DNA of 6,715 nucleotides, taken from assembly GCA_016763135.1 (NCBI GenBank), contig JAESUI010000317.1, forward strand, positions 1-6,715, read 5' to 3'. The translations under genes were made by a program, and so were the position numbers. Source of the stretch: Flavobacteriales bacterium. Its GTDB lineage: Bacteria > Bacteroidota > Bacteroidia > Flavobacteriales_E > Vicingaceae. The number at the start of each line of letters is the position of its first letter. Within the stretch, counting starts at the first letter, position 1. This document shows positions 1 to 5,612 of this stretch, piece after piece. Below the pieces are notes generated by a model. It was not told the DNA's origin. It did not search any database and saw nothing but the letters and a program-made list of their open reading frames with translations.

Positions 1-179
1 ACAACACTGATGCTTATAAAAACGAAGTTTACATGTTGCCGAAACATTTAGATGAAAAAGTAGCAAGATTACACCTAGCTAAAATTAATGTTGTGTTAGA
101 AACATTAACTCAAGAACAAGCTGATTACATCGATGTGAAAATTGAAGGTCCATACAAAGTGGATCACTACAGATACTAG
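1..179 (+). CDS. ahcY: Adenosylhomocysteinase, C-terminal end (5' truncated by the window)
   Basis: This open frame enters from the left edge (first full codon at 3) and stops at TAG 177-179, giving the last 58 residues. It contains the conserved stretch VYMLPKHLDEKVARLHL and ends in GPYKVDHYRY. These are the typical C-terminus of S-adenosyl-L-homocysteine hydrolase. In the family, the Lys and Tyr of the terminal KxxxYRY reach into the neighbouring subunit to bind NAD, and both are present here. The enzyme is cytoplasmic and reversibly splits S-adenosylhomocysteine into adenosine and homocysteine, removing the product inhibitor of methyltransferases. A strong terminator follows the stop, so the gene ends its transcription unit and is not part of the signalling cluster downstream. 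Identification rests on the C-terminus only; the catalytic and Rossmann regions lie outside the window. Confidence 0.95.
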   Translation, partial: NTDAYKNEVYMLPKHLDEKVARLHLAKINVVLETLTQEQADYIDVKIEGPYKVDHYRY

Positions 180-200
180 AAAATAATTTTTTAGATATTG

Positions 201-230
201 AAAAGCCCTAACGAAAGTTGGGGCTTTTTT
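201..230. terminator. Bidirectional intrinsic terminator between convergent genes
   Basis: A 12-bp stem is formed by AAAAGCCCTAAC (201-212) and GTTGGGGCTTTT (217-228), with one T-G wobble. The GAAA loop (213-216) is closed by C-G and belongs to the stable GNRA class. On the plus strand the stem runs into a T-tract (225-230) just downstream of ahcY. On the minus strand the A-run at 201-204 becomes a short T-tract, placed after the stop codon of the converging lipoprotein gene, whose TAA is at 232-234. The hairpin therefore probably ends both transcripts. Confidence 0.9.
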
Positions 231-231
231 G

Positions 232-648
232 TTAATTAAAAATTCTCAACACTTGGCCATCAAAAGAAGTGTTGTACTGTTTTAAAGGTAAAGTGGCTGG
301 GCTTTTAGTGACAGAGCCATCAGTTAATAAAAACTTTGAACCGCAGCAATCATCTAATGCAGTGATGTTATTTACATCCACAGAAACCAAAGCACAGCTG
401 TTGCCTGTGTCATAAGTACAATGTCTATCGTAAGCATTAAATTTATCATTAGATACTCTAAAAATTATAATACCTCTTGAACCTCCATTTACATAAGTCC
501 AACCACCGGGGACAGTAAGATTTATAAAAGCTGGATCATTGGTGTGTATAATAATGTTTACATTAACCAATGGAATGTAGTTGTTGTCATCTTTACTACA
601 ACTTAAAAAGAGGTAAGGAATTAATAATATGTAAAGCCATTTTCTCAT
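232..648 (-). CDS. Small lipoprotein with a Rieske-like domain lacking canonical ligands
   Basis: The 138-residue product starts with a lipoprotein signal peptide (residues 1-17, MRKWLYILLIPYLFLSC) whose lipobox places the acylated Cys at 17. A short polar linker, SKDDNN, follows. The acidic residues after the Cys resemble flavobacterial lipoproteins, and the protein is probably anchored in the outer or inner membrane. Residues about 45-138 have a Rieske-like layout: a GGW turn, a hydrophobic strand GIIIFRV, FNAYDRHC near the first cluster-loop position, DCCGSKF near the second, then DGSV, PATLPLKQY and a final FDGQVLRI strand. Canonical Rieske proteins use CxH and CxxH to hold a 2Fe-2S cluster. 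Here the loops carry H76-C77, C85 and C101-C102, and no CxxH exists. The fold is an inference from this pattern. Electron transfer is unproven, and the cysteines could form disulfides instead. The gene converges on ahcY and diverges from the basic exported protein gene 49 bp away. Confidence 0.75.
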   Translation of the reverse strand: MRKWLYILLIPYLFLSCSKDDNNYIPLVNVNIIIHTNDPAFINLTVPGGWTYVNGGSRGIIIFRVSNDKFNAYDRHCTYDTGNSCALVSVDVNNITALDDCCGSKFLLTDGSVTKSPATLPLKQYNTSFDGQVLRIFN

Positions 649-670
649 TACTTAAGGTAAAATTAGTAAA

Positions 671-696
671 TTCGATTTTAATTGAATTAAAACGAA
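671..696. repeat. Near-perfect inverted repeat in the divergent intergenic spacer
   Basis: In the 49-bp gap between the divergent starts (648 on minus, 698 on plus) the arms TTCG-A-TTTTAATT and AATTAAAA-CGAA mirror each other around G684. The inner 8 bp pair perfectly, A675 is bulged, and the outer 4 bp (TTCG/CGAA) pair again, giving 12 pairs in total. The right arm ends one base before the plus-strand ATG, and the left arm lies 23 bp upstream of the minus-strand ATG. It could be an operator for a dimeric regulator acting on both genes, or a hairpin in the plus-strand leader. No confident promoter hexamers or ribosome binding site were found. Part of the symmetry may reflect AT-rich composition. 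Confidence 0.5.
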
Positions 697-697
697 T

Positions 698-994
698 ATG
701 AAGGGATTTAAGTATATCATAGCAATTGTATTTGTTTCATTATCGCTTTCTATGTTTTCACAAGAAACAAAGCAGGTAAAAAACAGGAGGAAACAGTTAG
801 CAAAACAAGAAGTAGAGAAAAAGAAAGCGGGAGAAAAGGCTTTAGATGAGGGTAAAAAAAGACACCTGAACATCCAAACAAAGAAAACGAAGAAAAGGAT
901 GAAAAAACAGGCAAAAAAGTCTAAAGCTCTGAACAGAAAGAGAAGTGGTAAAAAGAAATCATTTTTCAAAAGGTTATTTGGTGGAAAAGGATGA
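698..994 (+). CDS. Small, highly basic exported protein of unknown function
   Basis: The 98-residue product begins with a clear signal peptide (MKGFKYIIAIVFVSLSLSMFSQ, likely cleaved near residues 21-22). The mature part of about 76 residues is unusually basic: by hand count about 25 Lys and 7 Arg against 6 acidic residues, with no Cys. It is probably helical, and the middle segment around KKRHLNIQTKKTKKRMKK looks like a defined motif rather than random low complexity. The tail SFFKRLFGGKG is amphipathic. Such short Lys-rich exported proteins occur in Flavobacteriia as hypothetical proteins, from general recollection; no domain is recognised. Possible partners are anionic: LPS, peptidoglycan, nucleic acid or polysaccharide. 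The stop codon overlaps the next start as ATGA (991-994), so translation is probably coupled to the LytTR regulator. The minus-strand frame across this region is a shadow. The start is supported by the signal peptide. Confidence 0.75.
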   Translation: MKGFKYIIAIVFVSLSLSMFSQETKQVKNRRKQLAKQEVEKKKAGEKALDEGKKRHLNIQTKKTKKRMKKQAKKSKALNRKRSGKKKSFFKRLFGGKG

Positions 995-1767
995 AAATAA
1001 CTGCCATAATAATAGATGATGAAAAGCTCGCAAGAGAAAATCTGAGGATGTTACTTAATGAGTTTTGTCCAGAAGTTGAGGTAATTGGTACAGGTCAAAA
1101 TGTTACAGAAGCCAGACAACTTATCCAGGATGAAAAACCAGAAGCAGTTTTTTTAGACATCAGAATGCCAAGTGGTGAGGAAGGATTGGAGTTGTTAGAA
1201 GATGTAAAAACCAATAATTTTCAAATTGTTTTTGTAACTGCATTTAAGGATTATGCGATTAAAGCATTTAACATTAATTCAATACATTATATCTTAAAAC
1301 CAATAGATATTGATGATTTAAAAGATGCTGTAGTTAAACTACTGAATTATAAAGAGCTTTTTTCTCAAGATCCAACTAACCTTGAAACTTATATAGAGTC
1401 AATTAAAAACTTTTCTGAAAACATTCATTATCAGAATGAGTCAAATAAAATAACAATTTCTCATGCTAAAGGAATTAAAATAATTGAAGACACAGCTATT
1501 TTATATTTAGAGGGGGATGGTAATTGCACTAACATCCATTTTCTAGATGGAACTACTTTTTTTGACACTCGTACTTTAAAAGTGTACGAAGAAATTTTAG
1601 ATCAAAACAAATTCTACCGGATTCATAAAAAATTCATCATCAATTTATCTCACTTAACTGAATATTTGCATGAAGATGGTTATTATGCCATGATGCAAAC
1701 GACTGTAAAATTGCCCGTTGCTCGAGCAAGAGTTACCGAATTTATTAAAACAATTAAAGCATTATAG
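991..1767 (+). CDS. LytTR-family response regulator (first of two paralogues)
   Basis: The 258-residue protein has an N-terminal receiver domain (about 1-120) and a C-terminal LytTR DNA-binding domain (about 152-258). Receiver residues are intact: acidic pair D9-D10, phosphoacceptor D56 in FLDIRMP, T83 and K103 followed by P104. The LytTR part shows the usual landmarks, including ILYLEGDGNCT, FYRIHKKFIINLSHL and LPVARAR near the end. Family members bind spaced direct repeats as transcription factors after phosphorylation, usually by a LytS-type kinase. The start overlaps the stop of the upstream basic exported protein gene by 4 nt. A second regulator of the same architecture follows after 112 bp, then the kinase. 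The shared N-terminal pattern (ARENL, then FCPE) suggests an old tandem duplication. Compared with its paralogue the LytTR core differs (GDGNCTNIH against ADESYTRIF), so DNA preference may have diverged. Target genes are unknown. Confidence 0.93.
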   Translation: MKITAIIIDDEKLARENLRMLLNEFCPEVEVIGTGQNVTEARQLIQDEKPEAVFLDIRMPSGEEGLELLEDVKTNNFQIVFVTAFKDYAIKAFNINSIHYILKPIDIDDLKDAVVKLLNYKELFSQDPTNLETYIESIKNFSENIHYQNESNKITISHAKGIKIIEDTAILYLEGDGNCTNIHFLDGTTFFDTRTLKVYEEILDQNKFYRIHKKFIINLSHLTEYLHEDGYYAMMQTTVKLPVARARVTEFIKTIKAL

Positions 1768-1839
1768 CTGTTTAATTGTTAATTACTACCGTTTAATTTC
1801 TGAGTACTACTGTTCGATAGTTTAAGCCTAGTAGTTTAA
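1767..1839 (+). promoter_or_regulatory. Phased array of four candidate LytTR-binding direct repeats
   Basis: Four nine-base motifs with a common GTT core lie in one orientation: GCTGTTTAA (1767-1775), ACCGTTTAA (1788-1796), ACTGTTCGA (1809-1817) and GTAGTTTAA (1831-1839). The GTT cores start at 1770, 1791, 1812 and 1834, spaced 21, 21 and 22 bp, so they fall on the same face of the helix. Gaps between motifs are 12, 12 and 13 bp. LytTR regulators are known to bind imperfect direct repeats resembling [TA][AC][CA]GTTN[AG][TG] separated by 12-13 bp. Against that pattern, recalled from the literature, the four score 6, 8, 7 and 6 of 9. The two middle sites extend to ACTAC(C/T)GTT, a 10/13 match to each other. 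The array covers the gap between the two LytTR genes, and the first motif overlaps the last base of the stop codon. It probably controls the second regulator and the kinase. Confidence 0.55.
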
Positions 1840-1850
1840 GAATTATTACA

Positions 1851-1858
1851 TAGCTTTA
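1851..1858 (+). promoter_or_regulatory. Candidate -7 promoter element upstream of the second regulator
   Basis: TAGCTTTA matches the Bacteroidota -7 consensus TAnnTTTG at seven of eight positions (last base A instead of G). It would give a leader of roughly 15 nt before the ATG at 1880. No TTTG-like -33 element sits at the usual distance. Instead the fourth LytTR-like repeat ends 11 bp upstream, which would suit an activator-dependent promoter. AT-rich sequence makes chance matches common. Confidence 0.25.
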
Positions 1859-1879
1859 AAGAGCACTAAAACTTGAATC

Positions 1880-2638
1880 ATGGCTATTACTACTATTATC
1901 ATTGATGATGAGCAAAATGCTCGCGAAAATCTAAAATTAATTTTGGAGGACTTTTGTCCTGAAATAAATGTTGTTGCAGAGGCAGGTTCTGCTGAAGAAG
2001 CAAGAGCGTTAATTACTAAGCATGAACCTAACTTGTTGTTCTTAGATATTAATATGCCCAATGAAGATGGGTTTGAGTTATTAGATTCTATTGAGAATAA
2101 AAATTTCTCTGTAATATTTATTACAGCACATAATCAGTTTGCATTGAAAGCATTAAAGGCTGGAGCAATCGATTACATTGAAAAACCAATTGATATTGAA
2201 GATTTACAAGCGGCCGTTGCTAAAATTTCAACTGAAGACCAAAGTGGAGGAAATGTAGATTATAACATGATAAAAACACTTTTAAATGAGTATAAGAATG
2301 ATAGTAAGTCAGATATTATTGCTGTTCCGACACTTAGTGGTTATGAAATTATTAAAGCAGAAGACATTGTACATTTAGAGGCTGATGAAAGTTATACCAG
2401 GATATTTTTAGCTGATGGTAAGAAATGCACAAGTAGTATGACCATTGCTCGTTATGAAAAAGTGTTGGATACCAATACATTTTTCAGAGTTCATAAATCT
2501 CATATCATTAATACTAGGCATCATTTAAAAGAGTTTAATCGACACGAAGGGAATGTTGCTATTATGGATACAGGAGAAGCAATTCCAGTAGCAAGAAGAA
2601 AATTATCTGGATTTATTAGTGCCATTAAAACATTCTAA
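1880..2638 (+). CDS. LytTR-family response regulator (second paralogue, adjacent to kinase)
   Basis: The 252-residue protein has the same two-domain plan as the regulator before it: receiver (about 1-118) and LytTR DNA-binding domain (about 145-252). Phosphorylation residues are complete: D9-D10, D56 in FLDINMP, T82 and K102-P103. The LytTR domain is close to the canonical pattern, with IVHLEADESYTRIFLADG, FFRVHKSHIIN and IPVARRKL. It ends 13 bp before the sensor kinase start, so it is the most likely direct partner of that kinase. Unlike the first regulator it is preceded by a 112-bp non-coding gap with phased LytTR-like repeats, suggesting its own promoter and possibly auto- or cross-regulation. 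No Shine-Dalgarno sequence precedes the ATG, as is normal in Bacteroidota. An overlapping minus-strand frame at 1846-2061 is a shadow. The regulated genes cannot be told from the sequence. Confidence 0.93.
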   Translation: MAITTIIIDDEQNARENLKLILEDFCPEINVVAEAGSAEEARALITKHEPNLLFLDINMPNEDGFELLDSIENKNFSVIFITAHNQFALKALKAGAIDYIEKPIDIEDLQAAVAKISTEDQSGGNVDYNMIKTLLNEYKNDSKSDIIAVPTLSGYEIIKAEDIVHLEADESYTRIFLADGKKCTSSMTIARYEKVLDTNTFFRVHKSHIINTRHHLKEFNRHEGNVAIMDTGEAIPVARRKLSGFISAIKTF

Positions 2639-2651
2639 GTAGCTTAGTTTA

Positions 2652-5603
2652 ATGACAAGGTTTCTCGTAAGTATTTTTGTGCTTTTTATATCATTAAGTA
2701 CACACGCTCAACATTATAATTTTATTAGCTATTCTATAGAGGATGGTTTAGTTCAGTCTCAAATACGGGCTATTAGCCAAGATAATGATGGGTATATATG
2801 GATAGGGACTTTAGGGGGCTTATCTAAATTTGATGGGATTAATTTCGAAAATTTTTCTACTAATGACGGTTTATTGAATAATCAAATAAATGCTATTTAT
2901 AATGATAGTAAAGGAAATATTTGGTTAGGAACACAAGGAGGTGTCTCCGTTTTTAATGGTACAACATTTAAAAATTATCAGTTTAAAGAAGAGTTGAACC
3001 AAAATTTTGTCTTGTCAATTTCTGAAGATAAGACTGGGAAAATATGGTTAGCTACTGATGGTGGTGGGATAATTTATATGGATGATACAAGGTTTAATTA
3101 CATAATTCTTCCAAATGGGCCAGATAATAATTACATCAGAAATATTTTTGTAGATGAGAAAGACAATAAGTGGTTAGCAACTAGAAATGGCGTGTCAATT
3201 ATAGATGCAGAAATGAATATCAAAGACACGATTAAAGATGTTAATGCTACGCAAGTTTTTGTAGATAAAAATAATGTTTGGTGTTCAACTTTTGGTGATG
3301 GAGCAATTCAATTAACTAAAAACAGACACCGAAGACATTCAATAGAAACTGGTTTAATTAGTAATCATATTCGAGCATTTACTAAAAGAGTGGATGGGTC
3401 TATTTGGTTTGTTTCTAAAAATGGGGTTTCAAAATACTTTAATGGAAATATCAAAAATTTTACCAGTAAAGATGGCTTGAATGACAATAACATTAAGGCA
3501 ATTTTAGAAGATGTAGAAGGTAATTTATTCCTAGGGTCTGATGGGGGAGGGTTAATAAAATTTACTAATGAAAATTTTATAAGTTATACCGAAGATGATG
3601 TTATAGGGAGTAATGTTGTTATGTCTGTATTAGAAGATTTTAATACAAATATTTGGGTTGCGACATATGGTCAGGGGGTTGGAGTTTTTACGAGCAAGGG
3701 ATTTGTGTTGTTTAATACAGAAGATGGTTTGGGAAATAATACAGTTTGGTGTAGTATGGTTTCAAAGGATAAGAATTTATGGGTTGGAACATCAAATGGG
3801 ATATCTGTTTTTGATGGAAATAAATTTAAAACATATAGTACAAAAGAAGGTTTAAAAGGAAAGAAAGTTTACGCTTTACAAGAGGATTCAAATCATAATA
3901 TATGGATTGGGACTAAGGAAGGTGTCTCTGTTTTAAATAAATTAAATGATAGTATTTCTAACTTAGGAATTGGAAGAAATATTAGTGATATATTTATTGA
4001 GGATGAAAAATATATTTGGTTTTGCTCTTCTGATGGGCTATTTAAATATAATGTTCAAACGAAAGAGGCTATAGTTTATACCGATAAAGATGGTTTGCCA
4101 AACAAAAGTGTTGTAAATATTGTAAAAAACAATAATGTCTATTGGATAGGCACAAGGAACGGTTTGGCTATTTTGTCTGAAGGTAAAATTTCTACAATTA
4201 AAATACCAGGTAACTATGCTTCTAATAATATTAATTTTTTAGAGTTAGATGGATTTAATAATTTATGGATAGGAACTAATTTCGGATTGTATCAATTAAA
4301 TATTCTCGACAAGTTGGAGTTTCCCGAAACGGATTTTATTAGGTATTCTAATCTTGATGGATTAAAAAGTCTAGAGTGTAATCAAAATGCATCTTATATT
4401 GATAGTGAGAATAATTTATGGTTTGGAACAAATCATGGTTTAATGAAGCATCCATTAAATTCAAAAAACGTGGCTGTAATTTTACCAAAAGTTCAAATCA
4501 AAGATATTCGTTTGTTTTTTGAGAAAAAAGATTTAAGTAAATATGCAAAAGGGATTGATGATTTTACTAATCTTCCAGTTGACTTAGTATTGAAATACAA
4601 TAAAAATCACTTAACTTTTGATTTTGTAGGTATTTATCATACAAGCCCAGATAAGGTGAAATATCGTTTTAAATTAGAAGGGTTTGATGAGAATTGGCAA
4701 CCAATAACACCTTCAACATTTGTAACTTATTCTAATATTCCATTTGGTGATTTCACCTTTAAATTGTCAGCAACAACAGATTTAAAGCATTGGACTAAAC
4801 CTGTTCGGTTTTCGTTTACCATAAAGCCTCCCTTTTGGTTTACTTGGTGGTTTTATTTAGCTTGTATTTTTTCTGTTACTACTATTATTTGGTTAATTAT
4901 TAAACAAAGAAAAAAACTTGAACATGATAAAAGAGCAACGCAATTAATTATAGATAAATCTAAAACGTTGAAACTAGAGCAACAGGCTTTAAATTCGAGT
5001 ATGAATAGACATTTTATATTTAATGCACTTAATTCCATACAATATTACATTAATCGACAAGATAAAATTTCGGCTAATAAATACCTGTCGAGCTTTGCCA
5101 AATTGGTAAGAAAAAACTTAGATAGTTCATTGGTTAACGAGATTTATTTGGATGATGAAATAGAGCGAATAGGTTTATATTTGAAATTAGAAGAGATGAG
5201 ATTTCAAGATAAATTTGATTATGAAATTAATATAGATAAATCGATAGAACCTCAAACAATAAAAATACCATCAATGTTACTCCAACCATTTATTGAAAAT
5301 TCTATATGGCATGGAATTCTACCAAGAGATAAGAAAGGGCAAATAACTATAGATGCTATTAGAAGAGATAATAAATTGATTATTGATATTATTGATGATG
5401 GAATTGGAATTGATAAAAGTTTAGCCAATAAAAAAGGTAAACCACAACATCATGATTCTAAAGGAATGGAAATAACAAAGGGAAGAATAGAATTGATTGG
5501 TAAAATCTCTAATAAAGAATGTTCTGTTGAGGGCCCAACTCAGATTTATAACGAAAAAAATGAGATTGCGGGAACTAAAGTTTCAATAATCATATCTTTA
5601 TAG
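2652..5603 (+). CDS. LytS-type sensor histidine kinase with double Reg_prop propeller and Y_Y_Y domain
   Basis: The 983-residue protein begins with a signal peptide (MTRFLVSIFVLFISLSTHAQ). Residues about 27-602 form 14 Reg_prop-like blades, each built around DG(L)...I.AI.ED..GNIW(I/L)GT..G(V/L)S.F.G, consistent with two seven-bladed propellers. A Y_Y_Y domain (about 654-724, with KYRFKLEGFDENW) and one transmembrane helix (about 730-750) follow. The cytoplasmic core starts with a His_kinase (PF06580-type) segment whose phosphoacceptor is H787 in MNRHFIFNALNSIQ, with Arg where many relatives have Pro. The HATPase shows an N box (LLQPFIENSIWHG, N883), a G1 box (DDGIGID, about 915-921) and a G2 region (SKGMEI, G938). 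The kinase is thus predicted active, with its sensor outside the cytoplasmic membrane. Unlike hybrid two-component systems of Bacteroides it has no receiver or AraC output fused, so it must signal to separate regulators, most simply the two LytTR proteins upstream. The ligand is unknown. Confidence 0.93.
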   Translation: MTRFLVSIFVLFISLSTHAQHYNFISYSIEDGLVQSQIRAISQDNDGYIWIGTLGGLSKFDGINFENFSTNDGLLNNQINAIYNDSKGNIWLGTQGGVSVFNGTTFKNYQFKEELNQNFVLSISEDKTGKIWLATDGGGIIYMDDTRFNYIILPNGPDNNYIRNIFVDEKDNKWLATRNGVSIIDAEMNIKDTIKDVNATQVFVDKNNVWCSTFGDGAIQLTKNRHRRHSIETGLISNHIRAFTKRVDGSIWFVSKNGVSKYFNGNIKNFTSKDGLNDNNIKAILEDVEGNLFLGSDGGGLIKFTNENFISYTEDDVIGSNVVMSVLEDFNTNIWVATYGQGVGVFTSKGFVLFNTEDGLGNNTVWCSMVSKDKNLWVGTSNGISVFDGNKFKTYSTKEGLKGKKVYALQEDSNHNIWIGTKEGVSVLNKLNDSISNLGIGRNISDIFIEDEKYIWFCSSDGLFKYNVQTKEAIVYTDKDGLPNKSVVNIVKNNNVYWIGTRNGLAILSEGKISTIKIPGNYASNNINFLELDGFNNLWIGTNFGLYQLNILDKLEFPETDFIRYSNLDGLKSLECNQNASYIDSENNLWFGTNHGLMKHPLNSKNVAVILPKVQIKDIRLFFEKKDLSKYAKGIDDFTNLPVDLVLKYNKNHLTFDFVGIYHTSPDKVKYRFKLEGFDENWQPITPSTFVTYSNIPFGDFTFKLSATTDLKHWTKPVRFSFTIKPPFWFTWWFYLACIFSVTTIIWLIIKQRKKLEHDKRATQLIIDKSKTLKLEQQALNSSMNRHFIFNALNSIQYYINRQDKISANKYLSSFAKLVRKNLDSSLVNEIYLDDEIERIGLYLKLEEMRFQDKFDYEINIDKSIEPQTIKIPSMLLQPFIENSIWHGILPRDKKGQITIDAIRRDNKLIIDIIDDGIGIDKSLANKKGKPQHHDSKGMEITKGRIELIGKISNKECSVEGPTQIYNEKNEIAGTKVSIIISL
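2730..4457 (+). repeat. Fourteen Reg_prop propeller repeats encoded within the kinase gene
   Basis: The sensor part of the kinase is an array of about 14 units of roughly 36-50 residues (about 41 on average). The first seven cover about residues 27-313 and the second seven about 314-602, nearly equal halves of 287 and 289 residues. Clear units have a start like EDGL or SKDGL, a loop of Asn/Ile residues, then IWIGT or a variant and a closing S.FDG..F. Units 3, 5, 8, 11 and 13 are degenerate; the fifth (VDKNNVWCSTFGDGAIQL) is the weakest. Known Reg_prop sensors in Bacteroides hybrid two-component systems also have 14 blades arranged as two propellers. Nucleotide-level identity between units is low apart from short GG-TGG-T-GG-AC runs, so recent unit duplication is unlikely. 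Confidence 0.8.
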
Positions 5604-5612
5604 CCTATTATT

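Noticed and set aside
649..697. Possible Bacteroidota promoter elements: TAAATTCG at 667 on plus and TAATTTTA (complement of 658-665) on minus
   Set aside because: Each is one base off the -7 consensus, but neither has a -33 partner at the right distance, and the AT-rich spacer makes such matches expected.
652..969. Minus-strand open frame of 105 codons opposite the basic exported protein gene
   Set aside because: Its Phe/Leu/Cys-rich product is the complement of a Lys/Glu-rich coding sequence. The plus frame has a signal peptide and a coupled overlap with the next gene, so the minus frame is a shadow.
1846..2061. Minus-strand open frame of 71 codons over the start of the second regulator
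   Set aside because: It lies opposite the conserved receiver domain and has no recognisable domain or supporting context.
3658..3855. Plus-strand open frame of 65 codons inside the kinase gene
   Set aside because: It is in another frame of a continuous propeller-coding region with unbroken repeat motifs. Nothing suggests an independent start.
2652..5603. Hybrid two-component system (kinase fused with receiver and AraC-type regulator)
   Set aside because: The sensor layout is similar, but the protein ends right after the HATPase domain, with no receiver or helix-turn-helix output.
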